Shown: positions 37,178 through 47,103 of the stretch, piece by piece
How the letters are laid out: each line of letters opens with the position of its first letter
How positions within the stretch are numbered: position 1 is the first letter of the stretch
Assembly (NCBI GenBank): GCA_017543285.1
Contig: JAFYGK010000022.1
Coordinates: forward strand, 30,786-94,785
Origin: Clostridia bacterium
GTDB lineage: Bacteria; Bacillota; Clostridia; Oscillospirales; Acutalibacteraceae
DNA length: 64,000 nucleotides
Direction: 5' to 3'
The notes under the pieces: generated by a model
The model's input: the letters and a program-made list of their open reading frames with translations, nothing else
What the model was told of the DNA's origin: nothing
The model's database searches: none
Program-made: the position numbers and the translations under genes

Positions 37178-38401
37178 TTATTTATACAGGTATATTTCGC
37201 TTAAATAAATGTCACTGCCGTTTTCTCCCTCGCCCTCCTTTGCCGCGTCTATGGATATTTTTATCCAGCTCGGCCTGACAGGTGAATTAAACATTATTAC
37301 ATACGGTCTGACCGACGGAACATCATAGCCGGGAAGCTCGTAGCTTCCCGTCGAGCCGTCAGAAAGAGAAATACTGATTCGCCTTGCTCTGCCGCTTTCA
37401 GCAAATGAACGGCTTATAGGATACTCTGTTCTGTGCAACTGGTCATCTGCTGCGGGGATGTAATCGGACATATTGCCGTTGACTATTCCTATCGCCCAGA
37501 CAGTCGAGGTCTGGTCGGTATAGTTCGGATATACTTTGACGTATTCCCTTGCTCCGCTTCCCTGCGCGCCCTCAGCCCAGACCGTCCTGACGTCCGTATC
37601 GAAGAGGCTCTCCGGCATAAGCGTAGTATCGGATATGGTCAGCCTCGAGGATGCTTCAACCGAGCCGGCCGGTATTGTCGTTCCGTTGTTTCCGCAGATC
37701 TGAATTTCTTTGAAACTGTATCCGAAAGGACTGTCCTGTGATGCTTCTATAACCGCCAGCACTTTTTCCATCGGGTATCTTATTCCCTGCCATGAACCGT
37801 TTGCGGTCGTTGCCGCGACTGTAAGGGTATCGTCTTCATTTTTAACGACGGAGTTGATAAGTATATCTCCCAGTCTTATTTCTCCGCCGATGCCGTCGTG
37901 TCTTTCATAGTATTCTGCCGTGCTCCGGTCGGTTGTCTCCCAACCCGGAAAGCTTTGCTGTTCAAAAGAGTTTATCTCCTTTCCGAAAATGGGAATGAAG
38001 ATCTTTTCATTTAAATCCGCTCTCTTGTAAACGCCCTTTTCGGTTTCCGATTTTGCGATAAAATCGTATTTTCCGTCGGTGATCGCCGCCCATGCAAAGC
38101 TCATCATTCTTTCGTCTGACGGCTCAAAGTGCGTCCATTCCTCCGTTTCCGATGCGCCGAGCGCCATCAGGTAAAGCATCATATCCGCTATGCGCGTCCT
38201 GTCCGCATCGGATATGACCGGAGCCTCCTCGGGGCTCTGCGACTCATTTTCGCCGGATGTCTCATTATAGGCGATCTCCACCGACTGCGCCGATTCTTCC
38301 GCGGACGAAGCCGGGAGCTGTTCCGGAAACCGGGCGCTTGAGCAGGAGACCGAAAAAAACATTGCAAGCGCCGCCAGAACAGCGGCAGTCATTTTTTTCA
38401 T
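37178..38401 (-). CDS. Lipoprotein with C-terminal discoidin/NADase-type glycan-binding domain, copy 1
   Basis: A 407-residue predicted lipoprotein (lipobox SVSC, Cys about 20) with a Ser/Glu-rich linker (about 25-65). A helical and beta domain follows (about 66-240). The C-terminal 160 residues resemble the discoidin-like domain called NADase-type glycan-binding: DTDVRTVWAEGAQGSGAREY, then RRISISLSDGS and a final IYLSEIYLY strand. Such domains bind surface sugars, but the ligand is unknown. It ends the murA-MBL-rlmH gene string, 59 bases after rlmH. A distant relative with the same plan is encoded at 48167-49297. Confidence 0.75.
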   Translation of the reverse strand: MKKMTAAVLAALAMFFSVSCSSARFPEQLPASSAEESAQSVEIAYNETSGENESQSPEEAPVISDADRTRIADMMLYLMALGASETEEWTHFEPSDERMMSFAWAAITDGKYDFIAKSETEKGVYKRADLNEKIFIPIFGKEINSFEQQSFPGWETTDRSTAEYYERHDGIGGEIRLGDILINSVVKNEDDTLTVAATTANGSWQGIRYPMEKVLAVIEASQDSPFGYSFKEIQICGNNGTTIPAGSVEASSRLTISDTTLMPESLFDTDVRTVWAEGAQGSGAREYVKVYPNYTDQTSTVWAIGIVNGNMSDYIPAADDQLHRTEYPISRSFAESGRARRISISLSDGSTGSYELPGYDVPSVRPYVIMFNSPVRPSWIKISIDAAKEGEGENGSDIYLSEIYLYK

Positions 38402-38460
38402 CGCCGGGCCTCCTTCTTTATCGAACCTGTTTGTTTCATCGCGAGGCTGTGAACGCCAAG

Positions 38461-38943
38461 CTATTTATGATACTTTCCGCCTGTCATAATCTGCAGCGCT
38501 CTGTAAATCTGCTCGGCAAGCATGACCCTTGCAAGCTGATGCGGAAAGGTCATCCTGGACATTGAAAGGCGCAGCCGGGCGGTATTTTTCACCCTGTCCG
38601 ACAAGCCCCATGAGCCGCCGATAACAAAAGTGATATTGCCGGACTGCTCCATTTCGGTCTGCCGGAAAACCTCGCTGAGCTGTTCGCTTGACATCAGTAT
38701 ACCCTCTATGCACATAGCGACAACAAAGCTTCTTTTATCTATTCGTTCCATTATTCCACTGCCTTCCTGTTCGATAGCGGCGGAAATCTGGTTCTCCGAC
38801 GGCTGCTGAGGAAGACGCGCTTCCTTTATTTCGGTAACGCAGGTTCTGCAATAGCCGGATATTCTTTTGAGATAATCCTCCATCGCGGGAGCGAACTGCT
38901 TTTCCTTGAGCTTTCCTACGGCTATGATGTTGATTGATGTCAT
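38461..38943 (-). CDS. rlmH: 23S rRNA (pseudouridine1915-N3)-methyltransferase RlmH
   Basis: A 160-residue SPOUT-class methyltransferase, the typical length. Motifs are IIAVGKLKEK at the N-terminus, the knot region FVIGGSWGLSDRV and the C-terminal LAEQIYRALQIMTGGKYHK. It methylates pseudouridine 1915 in helix 69 of 23S rRNA on assembled ribosomes. It lies 19 bases after the MBL hydrolase gene; this neighbourhood is common in Firmicutes. Confidence 0.95.
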   Translation of the reverse strand: MTSINIIAVGKLKEKQFAPAMEDYLKRISGYCRTCVTEIKEARLPQQPSENQISAAIEQEGSGIMERIDKRSFVVAMCIEGILMSSEQLSEVFRQTEMEQSGNITFVIGGSWGLSDRVKNTARLRLSMSRMTFPHQLARVMLAEQIYRALQIMTGGKYHK

Positions 38944-38962
38944 TTATCTGTCTTCGCTTTCC

Positions 38963-39754
38963 TCACAAAATTTCCACCGGCTTCCGGCTTACCGGTTCGG
39001 CTGTGCTCAGCAGAAAATCCCGGTCGGGTCTGAGTCCCGACCCGGTCAGCGAATTCAGCGCGGTATGATAGGCGATCTGAGGCAAATTGTTGTTTTCACT
39101 GATATGTCCGAGAAGAAACCTTGTCGTTCCGGTTTGAGCGAGATGCGGCAGGAGCTTTGCGCAGGCGTCGTTTGAGAGATGACCCTTGTCTGACAGAATC
39201 CGTCTTTTGAGCGGATAGGGATAATATCCCGCTTCGAGCATATGTATGTCGTGATTTGATTCTATGATAACGTAATCGCAGCCGGTTATGCTTTGAAGGA
39301 CCTCGTCGGAAACATATCCGAGGTCGGTAGCGATGGCAATTTTTCTGCCGTCGTAGGTTTTTATAACGTAACCGCAGCTGTCCTTGCAGTCATGAGAGGT
39401 GGCAAAGGGAGCTATCTTCATCCCGGCTGTCTCGATTCCGCTATTTGTTATGGCTTCAACCGGAAATTTTCCATTCAGTATCTGCATACCGTCCAACTGC
39501 TCCAGCGTACCCTTCGTCGCATAAACCCTGGTACCGTAACGCGACGCGAAAACCCTGACTCCGCTGATATGGTCCGTGTGCTCATGAGTCACAAAAAGCG
39601 CGTCTATTGACGCCGGATCTATATCTCTTTCCTTCAGCGCGGCTTCGATCCTGCATGCCGAGACTCCGGCATCAATCAGTATTGAACCGTGCGCGTTTGA
39701 TATGTATGTGCAGTTGCCGCGGCTTCCGCTGAAAAGGCTGCAAATGCGGGACAT
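38963..39754 (-). CDS. MBL-fold hydrolase, WalJ/YycJ family
   Basis: A 263-residue metallo-beta-lactamase-fold protein. It starts with FSGSRGNCTYI and has the metal motif THEHTDHISG (about 55-64), later Asp and His ligands in ATDLGYV and ESNHD, and LGHISENN near the end. YycJ/WalJ-type proteins are predicted nucleases linked to coordination of cell division with DNA replication. ATG 39754 with AAAGGA before it is preferred over the frame opening at 39835. It sits between murA and rlmH. Confidence 0.88.
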   Translation of the reverse strand: MSRICSLFSGSRGNCTYISNAHGSILIDAGVSACRIEAALKERDIDPASIDALFVTHEHTDHISGVRVFASRYGTRVYATKGTLEQLDGMQILNGKFPVEAITNSGIETAGMKIAPFATSHDCKDSCGYVIKTYDGRKIAIATDLGYVSDEVLQSITGCDYVIIESNHDIHMLEAGYYPYPLKRRILSDKGHLSNDACAKLLPHLAQTGTTRFLLGHISENNNLPQIAYHTALNSLTGSGLRPDRDFLLSTAEPVSRKPVEIL

Positions 39755-39833
39755 TCTTTTCTTTCCTTTCGGTTTTGAGCGGGCGCTTTTCGGAGGATAC
39801 CGAAAAAACGATGGTTCCGGGCTCTTTATTATC

Positions 39834-39882
39834 AAAAAAGCTGCATAATCGCAGTCTTGCGAAAAAATGCAGCTTCGGCTTT
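39834..39882 (-). terminator. Terminator after murA
   Basis: Leftward stem AAGCTGCAT/ATGCAGCTT (39867-39875 with 39838-39846) around a 20-base loop, followed by TTTTTT. The large loop could make it leaky, allowing read-through to the MBL gene. Confidence 0.65.
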
Positions 39883-39886
39883 TCTG

Positions 39887-41182
39887 TTATGCCAATTCGG
39901 CTTTGACTGTATTTACCGGCCTGTCGTCCACGCTGACTCGTGTGATGTCCGCGCCCATCGCATTAAGCTTGGACACGATATCCTCGTAGCCTCTTTCAAC
40001 ATGGTAGATATTTTCTATCTCCGATCTTCCTTCGGCAGCCATGGCTGCAATTATCATGGCGGCGCCGGCTCTCAGGTCGGTCGCGGCAACGGGAGCGCCT
40101 GTCAGCTTGCAGCTTCCCTCAAAAACGGCAACCTGCCCGTCGGCAACGGCCATAACGCCCATTCTGCGAACCTCGTCAAGATATTTGAAGCGGTTGCCCC
40201 AAATATTTTCGGATATTATACTGGTGCCTTTCGCCATAGAAAGCAATACGCCGAACTGAGGCTGCATATCGGTCGGAAAGCCCGGATGAGGCATCGTTTT
40301 GATATTGCATTTTGTATACTCTTCCGCGCCGATGACCCTGACAGCGTCATCGTATTCCTCCACTATTGCGCCGATTTCCTCTAATTTTGCCGTTATGGAC
40401 TCAAGATGCTTGGGAATCACGTTTTTTATAAGGACATTGCCGCGTGTTGCTGCGGCTGCGACCATATATGTTCCGGCCTCTATCTGGTCGGGAATAATCG
40501 AATATGTCACTCCGCCGAGACGGGGAACGCCGTAAATCTTGATAATGTCGGTTCCTGCGCCTCTGATGTCCGCTCCCATTGAATTGAGGAAGTTTGCAAG
40601 GTCAACGATGTGCGGCTCTTTCGCAGCGTTTTCGATAACGGTCAGGCCGTATGCCTTGACGGCAGCAAGCATGATGTTTACGGTAGCGCCGACAGAAACC
40701 ATATCGAGATAAACCGGCCTGCCTATAAGATTGACCGCCTTGCAGTCTATCATGGCGTTTTCCGTCTTCACCTCTGCGCCGAGCGCTTCAAAACCCTTTA
40801 TATGCAGATCTATGGGTCTTATTCCGAGATCGCATCCGCCGGGCATGGACACCCTCGCCTTATTGAATTTGCCGAGGAGAGCGCCTATAAGATAATAGGA
40901 GGCGCGCATACGCTTCGCGAGCGAATGAGGAACGGTTGTAGTTCTGATGGGGCGGGGGTCGATCTCTATGGTGTTTTTGTTGATCCTGTTGACTATCGCG
41001 CCCAACTTGAGAAGAATCTCAATTACAATTTTTGTATCGCTAATATCCGGAACGTTTTCCAGCCTGCAAACCTCATCGGAAAGAATAACCGCGGGGATTA
41101 TTGCAACTGCGGCGTTTTTAGCGCCGCTGATCGTGACCTCGCCCATTAACCGGGTAGGTCCGTTTATTATCAGCTTATCCAA
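39887..41182 (-). CDS. murA: UDP-N-acetylglucosamine 1-carboxyvinyltransferase MurA
   Basis: A 431-residue inside-out alpha/beta barrel enzyme for the first committed step of peptidoglycan synthesis. Phosphoenolpyruvate is joined to UDP-GlcNAc. Key residues visible are the N-terminal SGAKNAAVAI (catalytic Lys and Asn) and the loop MPGGCDLGIRPID, whose Cys is the fosfomycin target and is present. The C-terminal ATDLRAGAA motif is intact. Its length is normal. It has its own promoter about 180 bases upstream. Confidence 0.96.
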   Translation of the reverse strand: MDKLIINGPTRLMGEVTISGAKNAAVAIIPAVILSDEVCRLENVPDISDTKIVIEILLKLGAIVNRINKNTIEIDPRPIRTTTVPHSLAKRMRASYYLIGALLGKFNKARVSMPGGCDLGIRPIDLHIKGFEALGAEVKTENAMIDCKAVNLIGRPVYLDMVSVGATVNIMLAAVKAYGLTVIENAAKEPHIVDLANFLNSMGADIRGAGTDIIKIYGVPRLGGVTYSIIPDQIEAGTYMVAAAATRGNVLIKNVIPKHLESITAKLEEIGAIVEEYDDAVRVIGAEEYTKCNIKTMPHPGFPTDMQPQFGVLLSMAKGTSIISENIWGNRFKYLDEVRRMGVMAVADGQVAVFEGSCKLTGAPVAATDLRAGAAMIIAAMAAEGRSEIENIYHVERGYEDIVSKLNAMGADITRVSVDDRPVNTVKAELA

Positions 41183-41361
41183 AAAGACACCCCTTTTTTG
41201 AAGGTCCGGTAATTATAATATGCCCTTTTTGCATATGATAAATTCGGCGCGCAAAATATCGCGCCGATTGATTATCAGCCCTGTTTTCCGTCCGGATACT
41301 GCTCCGGGCGGTATATTCAACGTCCAAATACCTAACAGCACATACTTGGACATTATGGTAT

Positions 41362-41390
41362 ATTATACAACAATTATATATTAAAAGCAA
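41362..41390 (-). promoter_or_regulatory. SigA-type promoter for murA
   Basis: Leftward TTGCTT (41385-41390), a 17-base spacer and a perfect TATAAT (41362-41367). The leader would be about 170 bases; I see no known riboswitch in it. Confidence 0.7.
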
Positions 41391-41442
41391 GCAATATTCC
41401 CAAATAATCGAATTATTCGGGCCTATGAAACCGTTTTTATCA

Positions 41443-41493
41443 GAAAAAACCGCATTTTTGCCGCTGCCCGAAGGCCGTCGGGCTGTCGGCGGT
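41443..41493 (-). terminator. Terminator after glgB
   Basis: Leftward nested hairpins: GCCCGA/TCGGGC inside ACCGC/GCGGT, followed by TTTTTTC. It separates the smc-glgB unit from murA. Confidence 0.6.
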
Positions 41494-41499
41494 CCGGCG

Positions 41500-43476
41500 T
41501 CAGACCGATTTGAGCACAACTGCCGTTCTCGGGGGCAGATATACGGAAAAGCCGAGGCCTCTGTCGTCGGACGATACCGCCCTGTAGACATATTCCTTGG
41601 ATATGTTGTCGAATCCGCCGAATCTTCCCTCATCCGTGGAAAGGATCGCCCTGTAGCTTCCCGAACCGTGCGTCGGTACGAAAAAGCCCTGTTGCGTATT
41701 TGTCGGATGGAAATTGAAAACAAATATCAGCTTTCCCTTTTTATAGGCCAATATCTTGCCGACGTCATCGATCCAGAGGCTTTCTGCACTAAGTTCCAGG
41801 GTGTTGTTTTCGTTCAGGAGGCTGATCATTGCCTTGTCGAAATCGCCTAACCATTGGTATTTCAGCAGGTCATAGTCGACCAGCGACCACTGGCGGCGGG
41901 CATATTTATAGCTCCAGCCGTTGCCTTCCCTCGGAAAATCTATCCATTCGGGATGACCGAACTCATTTCCCATGAAATTGAGATATCCTTCGCCCGCAAG
42001 AGACGCAGTCACAAGCCTTATCATCTTGTGGAGCGCAATAGCGCGGTCTATCGTCAAATTATGGGTCTTTTTCTCCATCGAGTAATACATTTCCTTGTCG
42101 GCAAGCCAGAAAATCAGTGTTTTGTCGCCAACAAGCGCCTGATCGTGGCTTTCGCTGTAGCCGATATTTTTCTCCATGGGTCTGCGCGTGGTCATTTCAT
42201 GCCACAGCCTGAACATATCCCACTGATCGTCGGGGGTTTCCTTCAGGGTCTTTATCCAGAAATCGGGGACTCCCATAGAAAGCCTGTAGTCAAACCCGAT
42301 CCCTCCGTCCTTTATGGGTATGCACATTCCCGGCATTCCGCTCATATCCTCGGCTATCGTGATGACGTTGGGGCGGATCTCGCGGGCCAGAGCGTTGGCA
42401 AGCTGAAGGTAGCAAACGGCGTCGGTGTTGGTGTTCATGGAGAAATATTTATAATAATTGTCAAAGGCGGCTCCCAGACCGTGATCATGATAAAGCATGC
42501 TGGTTACGCCGTCGAAGCGAAATCCGTCAAAATGATATTCCTCCAGCCAGTATTTAATGTTGGACAGAAGAAAATGCAGCACCTCAACGTTTGCATAGTC
42601 AAACAGCTTGGAGCCCCATGCAGGATGATCGCCCTTGAAATAAAGCTCGGTGCCGTCAAACATATTGAGGCCTTCGTCGAAATTCTTGGACGAATGACTG
42701 TGAACGAGATCGAGCAGCACCTTCAGGCCCATCGAGTGAGCCCTGTTGATGAGGTACTTCAGTTCGTCGGGGGAACCGAACCACTGTGACGGAGCAAAGA
42801 AATTGGTGACCTGATAGCCGAATGACGCGTAATACGGGTGCTCCATGATTCCCATGATCTGAACTGTGTTATAGCCGTCCGCCTTTATTCTCGGAAGGAT
42901 GTTATCGGCAAATTCAATATATGTGCCGATGCCTTCCTTTTCCTGAGCCATACCGACATGAGTTTCATATATTAGCGGCGCCGAATGGATCCTGCTGTCA
43001 ATAAAGTCTGAATCGGTCCATTCAAACGGCTTTTCCGGATGCCAGATCTGTCCGGAAAAGCTGAGATCGTCGTTACGGATGATTTTTGTTATATATGCCG
43101 GTATTCTGTCGCTCGAATGTCCGTCGGCAATAATGCGCACCTTTATGCGCTGCTTATGTCTGAGAGCATTTTTGCCTTTCAGGCAGATCTCCCAGACTCC
43201 GTTGTCAAGTCTTGTGAGCGGATGAGAAACAGGGTCCCAGTCGTTGAAATCGCCGATGAGGAAAAGCTGCTCGGCATTGGGCGCCCATTCGCGGTAATAC
43301 CAGTCCCTGCCGTCGGTGTGAAATCCGAAATACAGGTGACCATTGGCAAATTCGCTGAGCGATTCGGGCGCGATACGGCTGCGCATACTGCGGTAGTTTT
43401 CCATTCGCAGCCTTATATCTCTTTCAAACGGCTGCAAATACGGGTCTATCTGCAATAATCTATAGCTGTCCGACAT
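41500..43476 (-). CDS. glgB: 1,4-alpha-glucan branching enzyme, eukaryote-like GH13 type
   Basis: A 658-residue GH13 enzyme that makes alpha-1,6 branches in glycogen. The N-terminal carbohydrate-binding fold (YFGFHTDGRDWYYREWAPNA) is followed by the barrel. Catalytic Asp lies in GFRFDGVTSM, Glu in TIAEDMSGMPG and the third acid in GYSESHDQALVG. The segments HPEWIDFPREGNGWSYKYA and the C-terminal all-beta domain match the branch shared with plant, fungal and animal branching enzymes rather than the E. coli-type GlgB. ATG 43476 follows AGGAGG; the frame opens at 43515. It follows smc by 63 bases, and no other glycogen gene is in the window. Confidence 0.93.
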   Translation of the reverse strand: MSDSYRLLQIDPYLQPFERDIRLRMENYRSMRSRIAPESLSEFANGHLYFGFHTDGRDWYYREWAPNAEQLFLIGDFNDWDPVSHPLTRLDNGVWEICLKGKNALRHKQRIKVRIIADGHSSDRIPAYITKIIRNDDLSFSGQIWHPEKPFEWTDSDFIDSRIHSAPLIYETHVGMAQEKEGIGTYIEFADNILPRIKADGYNTVQIMGIMEHPYYASFGYQVTNFFAPSQWFGSPDELKYLINRAHSMGLKVLLDLVHSHSSKNFDEGLNMFDGTELYFKGDHPAWGSKLFDYANVEVLHFLLSNIKYWLEEYHFDGFRFDGVTSMLYHDHGLGAAFDNYYKYFSMNTNTDAVCYLQLANALAREIRPNVITIAEDMSGMPGMCIPIKDGGIGFDYRLSMGVPDFWIKTLKETPDDQWDMFRLWHEMTTRRPMEKNIGYSESHDQALVGDKTLIFWLADKEMYYSMEKKTHNLTIDRAIALHKMIRLVTASLAGEGYLNFMGNEFGHPEWIDFPREGNGWSYKYARRQWSLVDYDLLKYQWLGDFDKAMISLLNENNTLELSAESLWIDDVGKILAYKKGKLIFVFNFHPTNTQQGFFVPTHGSGSYRAILSTDEGRFGGFDNISKEYVYRAVSSDDRGLGFSVYLPPRTAVVLKSV

Positions 43477-43539
43477 GGTCTTTTCCTCCTTTTCCCGCGG
43501 CGCAGAGCGGCGCATTTCAAAACGGACGTCGGATTTTCT

Positions 43540-46500
43540 TTATGCCATCCTGCCCAGCACCTCGTTGACATTAAGCGAAAGCAGCTTTGAAACGCCGTTT
43601 TGCTGCATGGTCACGCCGTACAGCATATCGGCCTGCTTCATGGTGCCGTGCCTGTGGGTTATACAGATGAATTGCGTGCTGCCGGTCAGAGTGCGGATAT
43701 ATTCGGCAAATCTGTCAACATTGACCTCATCGAGCGCGGCTTCTATCTCGTCGAGAATACAGAAAGGCGACGGATTGACCTTGAGTATGGAAAAATACAG
43801 ACAGATGGCGACAAAGGCTTTTTCACCGCCTGACAGCGAATCCAGATTGTTGATTATCTTTCCGGGAGGCTGTACATTTATGTCGATTCCCGAATTGAGA
43901 ATATCGGTCGGGTCGGAAAGGGAAAGAGAGGCCTTTCCGCCTCCGAACAGTTCGGCAAAGATCTGTCCGAAGTTTTCGTTTATCTGTCTGAAACGCTCGT
44001 TGAAGATTTCCCTCATCTTGACGGTCAGCTCGTTTATCAGACGGTTGAGTCCTGCCGCGGCCTTTTCCACATCGGAAAGCTGTTCGCCCAAGAACTCGTA
44101 CCGTTCGCTGACCTCCTTGTAACGGTCGATCGCGTCAAGGTTCACCGAGCCGAGTGATTTTATTTCGGAGTTGATCGAATTGAGCTTTCTCTGTGAGGCA
44201 ACCGGGTTTTCCGCCGGTTCAACTTCCTGCAGCGCCTCGTTTCTGGTGAGCTCGTATTGATCCCATAATTTTTTGATTATTTCGTCGTAATCCTTTTGCA
44301 GTGAGACCCTGCGCTCGTCCAGGCGGGCAAGCTCCCGTCCGACCTTTTCCTTTTCCTCGGTTTTTTCGCGTTCTCTTGCGCGCAGCTCCTGATAACCTTT
44401 TTCGGTTTTTTCGCGTTCAATGTGCGAGCGTTCTATCTCTTCGCCGCATTTTACCGAATCCTCATGCAGCTTCTTCGCCTTTTCGAGCAGCTCCTCTATG
44501 GTTTTGTCCAGGCTTTCGTTGCTGCTGATGTACTTCTTCTTTTCAAGAAGAAGATCGTCCATGCGTTCGGTAAAGCTCTTTTTCTGCGTCGCAAGCTGCT
44601 CCACCGAATAATTGACAGCCTCGATATCCTTGTTTACGGTAAGCTCTGACAACTTTATTTCGGCAATGCGAGAGTTGATTTCGTAAATCTGGGCCGCTGC
44701 CTTTTCCTGCTTGTCGGTGATGCCGCTCAGTCTGTTCTTCATATCGCTGAGGCTCGCTTCCATCTCTCTGACTCTTTCGAGATGTTCCTTTGACTCGTCC
44801 TCGAGAGCCTTTTTGCGCGCATCGGTCTGGGATAACTGAAGCCCTATGTTCTTTGCGTCCAGCTTTACGCCCTCCAGCTGGTTGCCGATATTGCGCAGCT
44901 CGCTTTCTATCCTTATCCTGTCCTCGGTCTCGACAGCGAGCTTGTCCCGTATTTCTATCAGCTTGAGCTGGGTCTGGTTGTACTCGTCAGACTGCTTGGT
45001 TTTCAGGTCGTTGTTTTCCCTGATCTGTATTTCCAGCTTCTTGAGCTGCTCGGTAAGGGCTTCTATCTGCGCTCCGCGGCTTATGAGTCCGCTGTTTTTT
45101 GAATTGGAGCCGCCGGTCATCGAGCCTCTGGCGTTAATAACCTGTCCGTCAAGAGTGACGATTTTAAAGCGGTAATTATATCGTCTTGCAAGCGATATGG
45201 CGTTGTCCAGATTGTCCACAATCACCGTCTGGCCGAGAAGATATTTGAAAACATTGTCGTATTGGCTGTCATAGCTGATCAGGTTGCTCGCGATGCCTAT
45301 AAATCCGGCGTTTCTTTGCAGACCCATCAAATTGAGCGTATTTCCCTTTATTACATTGAGCGGCAGGAACGTCGCGCGTCCGCTGTCCCTGTCCTTGAGC
45401 ATCTGAATCGCGGTTTTTGCATTGTTCTCATTAGCGGTGATAACATTTTGCATGGCTCCGCCAAGTGCGGTTTCCACCGCAACGGCGTATTTGTTTTCGG
45501 TTTTCATGAGCATGGAAACCGTGCCGTAAATGCCCTTTAACGAGCCGTTCTGGGAGCCTTTAATGACCGCCTTTACGCTTCGGGTAAATCCCTCAAGGTC
45601 TTTGTCGAGCTGTTTGAGCATTTCAATGCGGCGGTTCTTGTCGTTTACGTCGAGCTTCAGCTCGTCTCCGCGTTTGACCAGCTTTTCCAGCCGGCTTCCC
45701 TGCTCGGCAGACAGCTCGTTGTAGTAATCTATCCAGTCGTTGTTTGCGGTTATGCGCTTTTTGCCCTCTTCCAGCTCTTCGCCCATAAACTTCTGCTCGT
45801 CGGTCAGCTCGGTTATGCGCTTTTCGCGTTCCCTGAGGCTGTTTTCAAGTGCGGTCGCCTGCGTTGTTATCTCATCCACGGAGGATGAGATCGTCGCCTG
45901 TTTGAGCTTTATGTCGGAAATATCTCCGGTCAACTTCAGTATTTTGTTTTCAAGATCCTCTTTGAGGTCAACCTGTCCGTCGGTTTCCTTACGGATCTGG
46001 GCAAGCCCCTCCTCCAGTCTTTTCAGCTGGGTCTGCTTCTGTCCCAGAACCTCCTGAAGCTCGGTTATCTGCGAAAGTCTGACCTTTATGGCGTTTTCTG
46101 TGTTTTCGCCGTTTTCCTTTGCTTCCTCAATCTCTCTATCCAGTCTTAAAATGGACTGGCTGTTGTGTTGTGTGTCATTTTTGAGAACATCGGCCTGTCC
46201 TTTTATTTTGACCGATTCCTCTTCAAAGGCGGATTGATCGTGTCTGAGCTTTTCTATCTGCGCAGTGAGGTACTGTGCGCTTCCCCTGCCCTGCTCCATG
46301 CGGCGCTCTATCTCTTCCAGTTCGCCGCTGACCTGATCATGCTGCTCGGAAACTATCATGACGCGCTTTTCCTGCTCTCGCAGGGTATCGTTGGAGTTTT
46401 CCAGCGTGCGCAGCCACAGGCCGATCTCCAGTTTTCTCTTCTCCGCCGTAAGACCGATGAATCTATGCGCCTTCTCCGACTGAGCCTTAAGAGGTCCGAC

Positions 46501-47103
46501 CTGTATCTCAAGCTCGGAGAGAATATCCTTGAGGCGCAGCATGTTTTCCTCGGCGTTTTTCAGCTTGTGCTCGGCGTCTGTCTTGCGGTAGCGGTATTTG
46601 GAAATGCCGGAGGCTTCCTCAAATATTTCGCGCCTGTCCGCCGATTTTGAAGCGACGATATCGGCTATTTTGCCCTGGCTGATTATGGAATAGCCGTCTC
46701 TGCCCAGGCCGGTATCCATGAAAAGCTCATGTATATCTCTGAGTCTTACGCCGGTTCTGTTTATCATATAATCGCTCTCGCCCGAGCGATAGTATCTCCT
46801 TGTTACGGTAACCTCGTCCTCGTCGATATTGAGCGAGCGGTCTGAATTATCAAGCGTCAGCGAAACCTCGGCAAATCCGAGCGCACGGCGACCGGACGCT
46901 CCGATAAAGATAACGTCCTCCATTTTGGAGCCGCGCAGCGATTTGGTGGACTGCTCGCCCAAAACCCAGCGCACGGCGTCGCTTATGTTGCTTTTTCCGC
47001 TTCCGTTCGGTCCGACTACGGCGGTTATTCCCTCGCCGAAGTCAAGCTTTGTTTTATCAGGAAAGGACTTAAAGCCCTGAAGCTCCAGTGATTTTAATTT
47101 CAA
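43540..47103 (-). CDS. smc: Chromosome segregation protein SMC
   Basis: A 1187-residue SMC ATPase that organises and helps segregate the chromosome. The N-terminal Walker A is GPNGSGKSN, two long coiled coils flank the hinge (about 500-660, with GNTLNLMGLQ and RGSMTGGS), and the C-terminal half has the signature LSGGEKAFVAI and Walker B ILDEIEAALDE. The true start is TTG 47103 (LKLKSLELQGFKSF), with AGGG before it. It overlaps the stop of the radical SAM gene by four bases (TTGA), so the two are translationally coupled. The longer open frame to 47223 is a shadow within that upstream gene. Confidence 0.96.
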   Translation of the reverse strand: MKLKSLELQGFKSFPDKTKLDFGEGITAVVGPNGSGKSNISDAVRWVLGEQSTKSLRGSKMEDVIFIGASGRRALGFAEVSLTLDNSDRSLNIDEDEVTVTRRYYRSGESDYMINRTGVRLRDIHELFMDTGLGRDGYSIISQGKIADIVASKSADRREIFEEASGISKYRYRKTDAEHKLKNAEENMLRLKDILSELEIQVGPLKAQSEKAHRFIGLTAEKRKLEIGLWLRTLENSNDTLREQEKRVMIVSEQHDQVSGELEEIERRMEQGRGSAQYLTAQIEKLRHDQSAFEEESVKIKGQADVLKNDTQHNSQSILRLDREIEEAKENGENTENAIKVRLSQITELQEVLGQKQTQLKRLEEGLAQIRKETDGQVDLKEDLENKILKLTGDISDIKLKQATISSSVDEITTQATALENSLREREKRITELTDEQKFMGEELEEGKKRITANNDWIDYYNELSAEQGSRLEKLVKRGDELKLDVNDKNRRIEMLKQLDKDLEGFTRSVKAVIKGSQNGSLKGIYGTVSMLMKTENKYAVAVETALGGAMQNVITANENNAKTAIQMLKDRDSGRATFLPLNVIKGNTLNLMGLQRNAGFIGIASNLISYDSQYDNVFKYLLGQTVIVDNLDNAISLARRYNYRFKIVTLDGQVINARGSMTGGSNSKNSGLISRGAQIEALTEQLKKLEIQIRENNDLKTKQSDEYNQTQLKLIEIRDKLAVETEDRIRIESELRNIGNQLEGVKLDAKNIGLQLSQTDARKKALEDESKEHLERVREMEASLSDMKNRLSGITDKQEKAAAQIYEINSRIAEIKLSELTVNKDIEAVNYSVEQLATQKKSFTERMDDLLLEKKKYISSNESLDKTIEELLEKAKKLHEDSVKCGEEIERSHIEREKTEKGYQELRAREREKTEEKEKVGRELARLDERRVSLQKDYDEIIKKLWDQYELTRNEALQEVEPAENPVASQRKLNSINSEIKSLGSVNLDAIDRYKEVSERYEFLGEQLSDVEKAAAGLNRLINELTVKMREIFNERFRQINENFGQIFAELFGGGKASLSLSDPTDILNSGIDINVQPPGKIINNLDSLSGGEKAFVAICLYFSILKVNPSPFCILDEIEAALDEVNVDRFAEYIRTLTGSTQFICITHRHGTMKQADMLYGVTMQQNGVSKLLSLNVNEVLGRMA

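Noticed and set aside
41854..42789. 311-codon plus-strand open frame inside glgB
   Set aside because: Antisense to a clearly conserved enzyme.
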